From the NCBI GenBank assembly GCA_019685555.1, contig JABFQN010000008.1:1-64000 (forward strand): 64,000 bases of DNA, written 5' to 3'. The notes beneath the pieces are model-generated. The model made no database searches. It had not been told where the DNA came from and was given only the letters and a program-made list of their open reading frames with translations. Numbering within the stretch: the first letter of the stretch is position 1; every line of letters starts with the position of its first letter. Shown here piece after piece: positions 1 through 7,818 of this stretch. A program made the position numbers and the translations under genes. Source of the DNA: Candidatus Bathyarchaeota archaeon A05DMB-3. Its GTDB lineage: Archaea > Thermoproteota > Bathyarchaeia > Bathyarchaeales > Bathycorpusculaceae.

Positions 1-46
1 AAAAACATCGTGAAAAATACGGCTAAACCGAGCTTTTAGACGCAGT

Positions 47-130
47 GCGGGGGGTGGGATTTGAACCCACGAACCCCTACGGGACAAGGTCCTAAGCCTT
101 GCGCCTTTGACCAGGCTTGGCGACCCCCGC
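47..130 (-). tRNA. tRNA-Leu (anticodon UAG)
   Basis: Read on the minus strand this folds as a class II tRNA. It has acceptor strands GCGGGGG and CCCCCGC, a D arm, an anticodon stem CAAGG/CCTTG with loop CTTAGGA (anticodon TAG), a long variable arm and a T arm GTGGG-TTCAAAT-CCCAC. The long variable arm and anticodon give leucine (CUA codons). No intron is visible and CCA is not encoded. It is nearly identical outside the anticodon stem to the tRNA-Leu at 42.5 kb. Confidence 0.95.
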
Positions 131-216
131 GTTTTACACGTTTAATCTTTCTGTGCGAAGAATCCTAAAATAATACCTAAATAATAAATTATTTGTCTTG
201 TATAGGCTGTGGTTGT

Positions 217-308
217 GCCTCGGTGGCCTAGCCTGGTGGGGCATCGCCTTGGTAGGGGTTTGCGCTTCCAGAGAGGCGGTGGTCGCGGGTTCAAATCCCG
301 CCCGAGGC
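217..308 (+). tRNA. tRNA-Thr (anticodon GGU) with a 19-nt intron
   Basis: Acceptor strands GCCTCGG and CCGAGGC pair, and the T arm is CGCGGG-TTCAAAT-CCCGC. The anticodon stem TCGCC (244-248) pairs with GGCGG (275-279) only if 19 nt at 255-273 are removed. This leaves loop TTGGTAA with anticodon GGT at 251-253. The intron lies between positions 37 and 38, the canonical archaeal site cut by the tRNA splicing endonuclease. The 3' end of this gene is the likely attachment site for the adjacent recombinase gene. Confidence 0.9.
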
Positions 309-312
309 TTTA
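299..312 (+). repeat. Putative attL: 14-nt direct repeat at tRNA-Thr 3' end
   Basis: The sequence CGCCCGAGGCTTTA covers the end of the tRNA-Thr acceptor stem plus four downstream bases. It recurs in the same orientation at 19701-19714. A tRNA 3' end duplicated at the far side of an island, with an integrase gene next to the intact tRNA, is the usual signature of tRNA-targeted integration. The repeat is short, so this is a candidate. Confidence 0.5.
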
Positions 313-320
313 AACCAAAA

Positions 321-329
321 GTATAAAAG
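321..329 (+). promoter_or_regulatory. TATA box of the recombinase gene
   Basis: GTATAAAAG lies 12 bases after the tRNA-Thr end. An archaeal start about 25 bases downstream would fall close to the ATG at 354, so the recombinase mRNA is probably leaderless. This argues for that start over the TTG at 333. Confidence 0.5.
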
Positions 330-353
330 CGCTTGTCTCTGATGTTATTATTG

Positions 354-1550
354 ATGGCTATGAAGCAGCGTTTAGACATACATAACTTTGATGAGAGACT
401 GCATGATGCTGAGCGTAAGATAGATGCCCACAATCCGATTTCAGCAAGAAATGCTGAGCTCATTAGGGAGTTTGAGCAATACTGTTTCTCTGAGGGCTTA
501 GGCAAAGCCAGGATTGTCAAATATCTGCAGTCTCTCAAGAAGCTCGCTGAATGGTTTGGGAAGGACTTTGACAAAGCGGACAAGGCTGATGTGGAACGTG
601 TCGTAAACCTTTTGGAACGAAGTGAATATTCAGCTTGGACAAAACACGATTATAAGGTAGCCCTAAAGCGTTTTTACCTTTGGCTGGGAGGAGGCGAAGA
701 CTACCCGCCCCAAGTGAAGTGGATCAAAACCACGTTTAAGCAGAAAGATGCTATACTGCCAGACCAGCTCTTGACCGAGGAAGAAGTTATGAAAGTTGTT
801 GAAGCCTCAGACAGCCTTAGAGACAAGGCCTTCATAATGACACTTTATGAAAGTGGAGCAAGAATAGGGGAGCTTGGCTCTTTAAGGATTATGGATGTCG
901 CCTTCGAGGAAGGCTATACAGCGCTTATGCTGAAGGGCAAAACTGGCTCAAGACGCATCGTAGTAGTTGCAGCTACACCCTACCTTCAAGCTTGGATACA
1001 GAACCACCCGCTTAGGGCCAAGCCCGAAGCCCCATTATGGATTAACATGGGAACAGTTAACCGCTACGAAGCCATGAGCTATCCAGCCCTAGCTAAGATA
1101 TTGAAAGTTGCAGCCAAAAAGGCAGGAATAAAGAAGCGCATCACACCTCATAAATTCAGACATAGCCGAGCCACATTCCTAGCGGGTAAGCTTACAGAAG
1201 CTCAGATGAACCAGATATTCGGTTGGAAGCAGGGTTCAGAAATGCCAAGCATATACGTGCACCTTTCTGGAAGAGATGTCGACGACGCCATTCTAGGCGT
1301 ATATGGACTTAAAAAGCAGACAGAAGAGAAGCCAAAGCTTACACCGCGTATATGTCCGAGATGTAAAGCCACAAACGCTTATGACGCGAGGTTCTGTATG
1401 AAATGCGGCTTAGCCCTAGACGTGAAAGCTGCATTCGAAATGGAAGAAGCGAGAACTACAGCGGATAACGTCATGAACATTTTGATGAAAGATGAAGAAT
1501 TCAGGAAAATACTAGCCAAAAAACTTAAGGAATACAAAATTTCAACCTAA
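354..1550 (+). CDS. Tyrosine recombinase (integrase) with C-terminal zinc ribbon
   Basis: Site-specific DNA recombinase of the phage-integrase/Xer superfamily. An N-terminal SAM-like core-binding domain covers about residues 35-125. The catalytic domain shows Arg in GARIGEL (about 170), a Lys in LKGKTGS, HKFRHSR (HxxR, about 266-269), Trp in the GW motif (291) and the nucleophile Tyr in SIYVHLS (301), so it looks intact. A CPRC...CMKC zinc ribbon (334-352) and a basic helical tail follow. Several starts are possible (333 TTG, 342, 354 and 360 ATG); 354 is chosen because of the TATA box at 321-329. The gene lies 45 bases after tRNA-Thr and reads away from it, as expected for an integrase beside its attachment site. 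It could instead act on the dispersed 28-bp dif-like sites. Family assignment is firm; substrate is inferred. Confidence 0.9.
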   Translation: MAMKQRLDIHNFDERLHDAERKIDAHNPISARNAELIREFEQYCFSEGLGKARIVKYLQSLKKLAEWFGKDFDKADKADVERVVNLLERSEYSAWTKHDYKVALKRFYLWLGGGEDYPPQVKWIKTTFKQKDAILPDQLLTEEEVMKVVEASDSLRDKAFIMTLYESGARIGELGSLRIMDVAFEEGYTALMLKGKTGSRRIVVVAATPYLQAWIQNHPLRAKPEAPLWINMGTVNRYEAMSYPALAKILKVAAKKAGIKKRITPHKFRHSRATFLAGKLTEAQMNQIFGWKQGSEMPSIYVHLSGRDVDDAILGVYGLKKQTEEKPKLTPRICPRCKATNAYDARFCMKCGLALDVKAAFEMEEARTTADNVMNILMKDEEFRKILAKKLKEYKIST

Positions 1551-2279
1551 ATCACATGATTATAAACGGCAAATTACTCAGCATCACTACGCCAACCGGA
1601 AGCCTTAAGCATTTTAAGCAATTCCTTAACCCAGAATGGAAGCCTCTCCCAAACATCAGGGCTAACATCCATTTTCTTCTCGAAAGTTGCTCGCCTACGA
1701 ACATTCACTGATTCTGCCTCAATAAATGCTCACGATAAAACCACAAGAATTTTCTGCCCCTCCCAATGGACACTATTCATTACGAAGGCTTCCAAAGGAC
1801 ACTGTCCATTAGAAGCCTCTACAGTGGACAGTATCCAAAAACGGACATATTCGAACGTGTAATGCGCTTTATAAACCATCTTCATGAGCTTTATATCTTC
1901 TTAAGGAAATCTTGGCGGTGTTCTACTGAAGCGCCAACAGTCACCATGTAAGGTAACATGTAGGTAACCAAAAAGTAGAATTAATAGCAATTCAAACATA
2001 CATAAGGTAAAACCCAAGCATAAACTATTGCTTTGCTTTATGTCAACTACAAGGAAGTAATAATCAATGTCACTCTTTTTTATAAAGAGAACTTGGGGAA
2101 CACTACCGATGCTATTTCTTGTATTGTAACTTATTATTCTGTTAACAACAAATGACGTATTATAAACTGCTATTTTCAGTTATTGGAATAAGCAGAAAAT
2201 TTGCTGGAAACCTTTTTGAGAAAATTGTGGCGGACATTTTTGACTTTTTAGAGTTTTATTGGTTTTATCATCGGCAAGG
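1551..2279. other. Intergenic region with GGACA direct repeats
   Basis: No convincing gene is seen. Three copies of a GGACA(C/G)T motif start at 1768, 1797 and 1826, exactly 29 bases apart, with a fourth GGACA at 1843. The middle one is palindromic (GGACACTGTCC). A degenerate relative of the 28-bp dif-like sites may lie at 2135-2162 (left arm TATTCTGTTAA, weak right arm). Confidence 0.5.
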
Positions 2280-2318
2280 TTTAAATATGTAGACGTTGTT
2301 TTAAATTGTATACGGAGG
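2280..2318 (+). promoter_or_regulatory. TATA box and Shine-Dalgarno of the UPF0175/PIN pair
   Basis: TTTAAATA at about 2281-2287 is a good archaeal TATA box. GGAGG at 2314-2318 is a strong ribosome-binding site. It is 7 bases before the TTG at 2326 but only 1 base before the TTG at 2320, so it supports the 2326 start. Confidence 0.55.
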
Positions 2319-2325
2319 TTTGGTC

Positions 2326-2631
2326 TTGTCCGAAGTTGTTTCGGCCAGGTTGCCTAAGGAAAAGGTGAGGCTTGTAGAGGAGATAGCTAAAGAAGAGAAG
2401 GTGGATAAATCAACCATATTGGAGAGGGCTGTGGAACATTATACGCGGGAGTGGAAGCTTGAAAAGGCTGTGGAATTGTATAGAGAGGGGCGGGTTACGC
2501 TTTCAAGGGCAGCTGAGATCGCTGAAATCTCAGTTTGGGAGATGATTGACATACTGGCCCAGAGGAAGGTCACGCTTCAATACAGCGTTGAGGATTTGGA
2601 AGAGGATCTGAAGGCGCTTGAAAGAGAATAA
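2326..2631 (+). CDS. UPF0175-family antitoxin-like protein
   Basis: Small basic/acidic helical protein of about 101 residues. The N-terminus (SARLPKEKVRLVEEIAKEE) resembles a ribbon-helix-helix DNA-binding segment. The C-terminal half contains the hallmark AAEIAEISVWEMIDIL helix of UPF0175 proteins. The family is usually encoded directly upstream of a DUF3368 PIN-domain protein, and that is the case here with a 14-base overlap. Expected role: antitoxin that binds the PIN toxin and autoregulates the operon. The start at TTG 2326 is chosen from the GGAGG spacing. A divergent paralogue sits in the cas operon at 10334-10666. Confidence 0.8.
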   Translation: MSEVVSARLPKEKVRLVEEIAKEEKVDKSTILERAVEHYTREWKLEKAVELYREGRVTLSRAAEIAEISVWEMIDILAQRKVTLQYSVEDLEEDLKALERE

Positions 2632-3124
2632 ACACACTATTGTTGTCTCAAACTCCACTCCACTAATTTATATGGCAAAAATCGGCAAGCTAAACATAAT
2701 TAGAAATGTTTTTGCGAAAATCTTCATTCCAGAAGCCGTCTTTGAAGAAGCCGTAATTAAGGGAAAGGCGCTTGACATGAGCGATGCATACATTATCGAA
2801 AGAGCCGTGGGAACATGGATTATCAAGGAGCAAATACGACCCGAAGTAGACGCTGAATATCGATTCCTCGACACAAACCCAAGGATCGGCCTAGGAGAAA
2901 AGCAAGCCATAAAACTGTGCAAACAACTCAACGCAAAACATCTTATAGCAGACGACAAAGAAGCGAGAAAAGTATCCAAAATGCTTAACATAACACCCAT
3001 AGGAACATGCAGCATAATAATCCAAGCTTACAAACAGAAACTAATCACGAAAAAAGAAGCTCTTCAAACATTAGATGAACTTTTAAAGGTCGGATTCAGA
3101 ATAAACCCAGAAGTATACCGCTGA
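2618..3124 (+). CDS. PIN-domain ribonuclease toxin (DUF3368 family)
   Basis: A 168-residue protein with the PIN acidic pattern: NSTPLIYMAKIG at the N-terminus, a conserved Glu in PEAVFEEAV, GLGEKQAI, and the late acidic motif ADDKEARK. PIN domains are Mg2+-dependent ribonucleases. As the DUF3368 partner of a UPF0175 antitoxin it is predicted to cleave RNA when unneutralised. It has a TTG start and overlaps the antitoxin stop, suggesting translational coupling. The pair lies between a degenerate and a good dif-like site (2135 and 3181), so it may itself be a cassette. Confidence 0.8.
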   Translation: MKENKHTIVVSNSTPLIYMAKIGKLNIIRNVFAKIFIPEAVFEEAVIKGKALDMSDAYIIERAVGTWIIKEQIRPEVDAEYRFLDTNPRIGLGEKQAIKLCKQLNAKHLIADDKEARKVSKMLNITPIGTCSIIIQAYKQKLITKKEALQTLDELLKVGFRINPEVYR

Positions 3125-3180
3125 ATACTCAATGAACTAGAATCACTAAAACAATAACAATCTCAAATCCAACAATCACC

Positions 3181-3208
3181 AATTCTATTAATAGCAACTA
3201 ACAGAATA
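3181..3208. repeat. 28-bp dif-like site a
   Basis: Left arm AATTCTATTAA, 6-nt centre TAGCAA, right arm CTAACAGAATA. The arms are an imperfect inverted repeat matching the family consensus TGTTCYRTTAA / YTRAYRGAA. It lies between the toxin gene end and the cas6 promoter region. Confidence 0.6.
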
Positions 3209-3267
3209 TGTGGACTCTAAAGTTTTAATTAGTGTTTTGTGTAGAGAATCTTTTGTAAGGATAGTAT

Positions 3268-4092
3268 GTGAATCCCATTGTGGGAGTGATTAGGTTGCCT
3301 GTTGATGTTGGTTTGGAGTTGTATGGTGAGAAAGACGTTGTTTTACCGTTTTTTAGTGGGCATGTGGCTAGGGGTTTGTTGTTGCATGTTGTTAGGCAGG
3401 TAGATCCAAGCGCGGCTAATATTTTGCATGAGTTGGATGTTTCTAAGCCTTATAGTGTTACGCCTTTGCGTTTCCATAGTGTTTCGCGGGTTGAGAATGG
3501 TTTTGTTTTGGATCCTGCTTATCCTTGTCGTGTAGGTTTTAGGTTTTTGCGGGATGATTTGGCTGGTTACGTGTTGAGATTTTTTGAGCGGCAGAACAGT
3601 GTTATGATTTTTGACACGATTTTTCGTATAGCTTCCTTAAGCATTAAAAGCAAGAGTTATGCGGATTTAGAACGTGAAGCTAGTGCAACTGAGCGTTTTA
3701 GGCTTATTTTTGAAACGCCTACTTATTTGCCGTGTTTGGGTAGCAGTTATCGTTGGATGTTTCCTGATGCTGTTAGGGTTTTTTCTGGGCTTTTGCGTGT
3801 CTGGAACAGGTTTAGTGATGGTAGACGGTTTAGCAAAGAGGAGTTTTTGGCTTATAAAGAATGGTTGGCAAAGAATGTGGGGGTCTGTGGGTATAGGCTT
3901 GGGACGAGGGTGGCTGTTATGCGAGATAAGAAGGCTGTGGGGTTCACTGGGTGGTGTACTTATGAGATTGGGGATTTGGAAAGTGAATGGAATAGGGTGA
4001 CGGTTATGTTGGCGAAATACGCGGAATACTCAAACATAGGAGGAAACAAAACAGCAGGATACGGCGTAACAAAACTTATTTTGAGAATTTAG
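3268..4092 (+). CDS. cas6: Cas6 CRISPR RNA endoribonuclease
   Basis: Cas6 cuts the repeat RNA to make mature crRNAs. The protein is 274 residues, normal for Cas6. It has two RAMP-like halves and ends with the diagnostic glycine-rich loop SNIGGNKTAGYG (about residues 256-267) that contacts the crRNA repeat. The start is GTG at 3268, preceded by AAGGA at 3257-3261. It is transcribed toward the effector operon and overlaps its last gene by four bases at the 3' ends. In Sulfolobus type I-A loci cas6 also follows cas8a2, but on the same strand; here it has its own promoter. Codon use is T/G-rich compared with the A/T-rich effector operon. Confidence 0.88.
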   Translation: MNPIVGVIRLPVDVGLELYGEKDVVLPFFSGHVARGLLLHVVRQVDPSAANILHELDVSKPYSVTPLRFHSVSRVENGFVLDPAYPCRVGFRFLRDDLAGYVLRFFERQNSVMIFDTIFRIASLSIKSKSYADLEREASATERFRLIFETPTYLPCLGSSYRWMFPDAVRVFSGLLRVWNRFSDGRRFSKEEFLAYKEWLAKNVGVCGYRLGTRVAVMRDKKAVGFTGWCTYEIGDLESEWNRVTVMLAKYAEYSNIGGNKTAGYGVTKLILRI

Positions 4093-5072
4093 CTAATTTT
4101 TCTCATAAAATTACGTGCTTCTCTTATCGGAAAGGGCTTTCCAGCAACTTCTTTAAGGTCATATTTTATCTTGAGATTTATAGCTTCGGTAAGTAGCTCA
4201 CCATTGACATACCCTCGCATCAAATAATAGATGAATTTATCTAAAGTTCTTTCTGACAACTCTCGGTAATTTTCGTGAGTTATGTAAAGGGAGGAAAGAA
4301 ATAGAAGCAGTTCTATTGGTTTATTGTTATTTATAAAATCTGTGTACCATTTAACAATGAAATCTTTAACACGTGGTATTAAGTGCATCTCCTTCTTTTG
4401 TCTATGGATATTGAACAGTACTAAAGTGGCAGTTTCATCAACACTTATTTCCGACAAGAATGTGGAAAAGCCTTTTTCTTTTAGTAACTGAAGCATTTTT
4501 GAATAATGTTGTGCCTTATATTTTAGCCATGAAACAAAATAAGACAGCATTAAAAGAGAGAAGCCGAATTCCGATAGAGGAAATACCGGTAAAGAAAGAT
4601 CACTTAATACCTCCTTGAGATTAATACCTCCGCCGCGTTCCTCTCTGAGAACCAACACTTTTTTTTCAATGAGCCATTCTCGAAAATCTTCTCTAATCGC
4701 TGGCGCGACATTATCGAGATTAAAGAGGTAATTGCCTCTGTATAGACTTGTTAGAAGGAGATATAGCAATCTATAAGTCTCTTCTCTTGTTGGCTTTTTC
4801 TCGTTCTTGAACCAGAAATTTGGTGCCATTTCAGGCGATACCGCTGTTGGTAATATAGAAGCAGTATACCTTTTCTTCTTCTCTGTCGAATCTTCAACTA
4901 ACTCATTAATTATATCATCCATTCTATCAATGAAAGCAATTACTCCTGATTTTCGAGTCTCCGCAATAAAACCATGTTGATGTTGTCCTGTCAGCTTGAT
5001 GAGAATACTGCTTGCGTATATGCGATTTGATTTTTTGCTAAGAAACTCTTTCAGAAGAGTTTCATAAGTCAT
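4089..5072 (-). CDS. Unrecognised Cas protein in the Cas8 position
   Basis: I do not recognise this 327-residue protein by motif. It is the last gene of the order small subunit-cas7-cas5-cas3-X-cas6, and X in the Sulfolobus I-A operon is cas8a2/csaX, a large subunit of similar modest size. It is mostly predicted helical, with Lys/Glu-rich termini and no zinc cluster or nuclease motif. The ATG at 5072 is chosen: GGTGG stands 6 bases upstream, and this gives an 11-base overlap with cas3. No other Cas8 candidate is present in the locus, so this is the best one, by context only. Confidence 0.6.
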   Translation of the reverse strand: MTYETLLKEFLSKKSNRIYASSILIKLTGQHQHGFIAETRKSGVIAFIDRMDDIINELVEDSTEKKKRYTASILPTAVSPEMAPNFWFKNEKKPTREETYRLLYLLLTSLYRGNYLFNLDNVAPAIREDFREWLIEKKVLVLREERGGGINLKEVLSDLSLPVFPLSEFGFSLLMLSYFVSWLKYKAQHYSKMLQLLKEKGFSTFLSEISVDETATLVLFNIHRQKKEMHLIPRVKDFIVKWYTDFINNNKPIELLLFLSSLYITHENYRELSERTLDKFIYYLMRGYVNGELLTEAINLKIKYDLKEVAGKPFPIREARNFMRKIS

Positions 5073-7152
5073 ATTTTTCCACCAAACCCGTGGATTTATT
5101 GTATACTTTATCTTCAAATCTAACTATAGGATAAGGCGAATTTTTTTGTATTTCTGCATTTCTTATCCACCAAATAGGAACGGGAACTAAAATGTTTTTT
5201 ATTTTAGCCAAAAATTTTCTTTTAATCTCATATCCCTTACTATTGGCAGATTGAGATAGAAGGCGTTCCACATACCCTCTGACATCTTCGTTAATTATGC
5301 ATTCCGGATGAGGTATAATTAAAACGTTGAACGCCTCTCGGTATTGCAGAACTCTCATAAGTCGATCATCGTTGATATCAAAGCAAAAGAAAAAGGAGAA
5401 TGCTTCCTCAAACGCTTCTAGATCAATCTTTGATTGCGCTTTTTGCATATCATTCATAAACCGGTTGAAAGAATATTCTGAATCAAATACTTCAAGAAGT
5501 TCCCCTTCACTCTTCATTTTATCTCCTTCTAGTTCTTTCAAAATTTTTATAGCTAATTGAATTTCTTGAGGTTCATAAGGATAGTATAGTTCATTTTTAA
5601 TTTCAGGTTGATATAAAAATACGTTAGTATGACTCACATTTTTCCCATATCTGTTGACTCTTCCAAATCTTTGGATCATGGAAGGTAAAGGTGACACTTC
5701 TGAAAACAACAAATTGTAAGATATGTCCAATGAAACCTCACTAATCTGAGTTGAAATAAAAACATGAGGAGTTTTGTCTTTTACATCTATCTCTTGTTCT
5801 TTCTCTCTTCTATCTTTATGCATAAATCGGGAATGCAAAAGAATAATTCTTTCTTGAGGCATACATTCTACTATTTTTTTATAGATTGCTACAGCTTTGG
5901 GGATAGTATTCGCTATTACTAGGACTTTGTTTCCCTTTTTGCATTGTTCCGCTATTTCATTTATGCTATTTTCGATGTAATTTGAAGAATAGACAAATTT
6001 TACCCTTTTTAACTTATAATATTCGTCTGAATAATCTAAAAAATTATTTTCCTTTACATTTAATTCTTCCATTAAATATCTACTTAACGCTCTTGGCAAA
6101 GTAGCTGACATGAAGAGAGCCTTGACTTTGTATAGCTCTAAATATTTACGCAAAAAGTATGTTGTGAGACTCAACATTAAAGGGTTAAGTAAGTGAATTT
6201 CGTCAAAAATTAACCCCGCGTTTCTAAACATAACTCGTTTAGTGTGATATTTGCCATATTGCATAAATGATAACAAGAATTGATCAATTGTAGTTATTAC
6301 AATAGACGAAAGAAAGTTTTTCGCGAAATATAGTTCATTTAATCTATCATCGTCTTCGCTAATTTCGGCATCATAAAAGTAAAAGTATCTGCTAACACCA
6401 TGTGGAAATGCTGCCGACAATTTTTTGTGAAATTTATTAATTGCTGTAATTGTTGGCAACAAATAAAATATCTTTGGGGTATTTTTGTGGCAAAAGAAAA
6501 GTAAAGATGCTGATGTTTTTCCCCATCCTGTATAAGCTCTTAAAATGCCGATATTTCCAATTTGCTGTAAGCTACGCTGTTGAATCCATCTGTTTTCATC
6601 CACTTCCCCAATTATTTTCCTTACACTTTCTTCGTTTATTGGCAACGAGTTTAGTCTTAATTGTTTGTTGCTGGCGGAAAGAACATCGGCTATCTTAAAT
6701 AGCCCAAAAATATCGACCAGATTAATTTTTTCTTCTGTAGCATATTCCGGTAGTAACTTCCTGAGAATTTCAATAAAAATTTTATACTCTTGCAACGGAA
6801 CAGTCTTGGAGAGCTTAGAATGATGTTTGAGGATAAAGTACCAGAGAACATATGTAAGCTTGTCGTTATCCTTAAATTTTTTTGAATTTTCTAGAAGCCA
6901 TTGAACAGACCATGGTGAATGCGGAGGCGGGTTACCAATCAAATCCCATTTTTTACATAATTTCCCATAATCGTGATATTCAGCAAGATAGTCTAGGAGC
7001 TCCAAATTAAAATCAGAGAAGTTATTGGATAATCGTAATAAATCGCGAGCTATTTGCTTAACCTCTTCTATATGGTCTATTAACAATTTTCCTTTGTGAG
7101 AATATTTCTGGTTTTTGTTATCCCATTCGTGACAATCTTTAGCCGTAAACAA
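5062..7152 (-). CDS. cas3: Cas3 nuclease-helicase (HD fused to SF2 helicase)
   Basis: Cas3 unwinds and degrades DNA bound by Cascade. The HD nuclease domain is at the N-terminus: His27, YHDYGK with HD at 60-61, and HH at 110-111. The SF2 helicase follows with Walker A GWGKT (209-213), DEIH (317-320), SATLP (349-353), a motif V-like STQISEVSLDI and motif VI QRFGRVNR (about 490). All catalytic motifs look intact. The 696 residues contain both domains in one chain, whereas Sulfolobus I-A splits them as Cas3' and Cas3''. It starts with TTG, overlapping the cas5 end by 14 bases. It lies in the AT-rich effector operon. Confidence 0.92.
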   Translation of the reverse strand: MFTAKDCHEWDNKNQKYSHKGKLLIDHIEEVKQIARDLLRLSNNFSDFNLELLDYLAEYHDYGKLCKKWDLIGNPPPHSPWSVQWLLENSKKFKDNDKLTYVLWYFILKHHSKLSKTVPLQEYKIFIEILRKLLPEYATEEKINLVDIFGLFKIADVLSASNKQLRLNSLPINEESVRKIIGEVDENRWIQQRSLQQIGNIGILRAYTGWGKTSASLLFFCHKNTPKIFYLLPTITAINKFHKKLSAAFPHGVSRYFYFYDAEISEDDDRLNELYFAKNFLSSIVITTIDQFLLSFMQYGKYHTKRVMFRNAGLIFDEIHLLNPLMLSLTTYFLRKYLELYKVKALFMSATLPRALSRYLMEELNVKENNFLDYSDEYYKLKRVKFVYSSNYIENSINEIAEQCKKGNKVLVIANTIPKAVAIYKKIVECMPQERIILLHSRFMHKDRREKEQEIDVKDKTPHVFISTQISEVSLDISYNLLFSEVSPLPSMIQRFGRVNRYGKNVSHTNVFLYQPEIKNELYYPYEPQEIQLAIKILKELEGDKMKSEGELLEVFDSEYSFNRFMNDMQKAQSKIDLEAFEEAFSFFFCFDINDDRLMRVLQYREAFNVLIIPHPECIINEDVRGYVERLLSQSANSKGYEIKRKFLAKIKNILVPVPIWWIRNAEIQKNSPYPIVRFEDKVYNKSTGLVEKYDL

Positions 7153-7804
7153 TTTTAAACATCTCTAAAGGGTATACCGCAATATTGGAGTTTTCAATAA
7201 CATTGACTCGCTCTTTAAGTTTCAGCACCCCCTTTAGAACAAAGTAAAAATTTGGATTGGGAGAGTATGTATGCATTACTGGAAGAATGTTGAGTGTGGT
7301 TTCACTAGATTCGAGCCCGATAACCATGTCTTGAGGGGCATAATTGCTTACAACCTCACTTTGGATAACATTAGCTACCCCATTAATTGTTAAATCTTCA
7401 ATGAAAAAGTCGTTTTGTCCACCGTAGGGAAGATAAACAAAGTTATTGTCTTTCAAGGAATTAAAATATTTTGTTATTCGTTCACTCTGTCCAGCTATGG
7501 CTATTAAATAGGTCGGATGATTAACAATCTGTGTTCGGACAACTCCTTTTTGAACTCTTGCAGTTTTATACTGAAGGAAAGTTTCATTTTCTATTGTAAA
7601 GCCTTCGTAACTCAAAATTCCAGATCCAAAGAGCATTTCCTTGAATTCATCCTTAATTTCCTTTCTCTCTATCCCTAGCATTGCTCCAAAAATCCCAGCC
7701 ACAGATGTAGGTAAAGGCATGGGATATGTGAGTCTAAATCCTTTAGTATAATGAACTTTGAAGAAGGCTTCATAAAAAGTTATTTCAGCTAAAATAGCTT
7801 GCAT
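7139..7804 (-). CDS. cas5: Cas5 Cascade subunit
   Basis: Cas5 caps the 5' handle end of crRNA in the type I effector. The N-terminus has the Cas5 signature: a short strand, then FRLTYPMPLPTSVAGIFGAMLG (residues about 22-43), where the conserved LTYP.P.PS..G..GA stretch sits. Length is 221 residues, typical. The sequence style is closest to the I-B (Hmari/Tneap) Cas5 group rather than Sulfolobus Cas5a; that is judged by eye. It is 14 bases after cas7 and overlaps cas3. Confidence 0.85.
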   Translation of the reverse strand: MQAILAEITFYEAFFKVHYTKGFRLTYPMPLPTSVAGIFGAMLGIERKEIKDEFKEMLFGSGILSYEGFTIENETFLQYKTARVQKGVVRTQIVNHPTYLIAIAGQSERITKYFNSLKDNNFVYLPYGGQNDFFIEDLTINGVANVIQSEVVSNYAPQDMVIGLESSETTLNILPVMHTYSPNPNFYFVLKGVLKLKERVNVIENSNIAVYPLEMFKIVYG

Positions 7805-7818
7805 TGTCTACTCATTTC

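Noticed and set aside
1766-1951. 61-codon frame in the gap after the integrase
   Set aside because: No ribosome-binding site or recognisable domain, and it runs through the GGACA repeats.
5072-5117. N-terminal extension of the putative Cas8 gene from ATG 5117
   Set aside because: It would lie wholly inside the cas3 coding region; ATG 5072 has a good ribosome-binding site.
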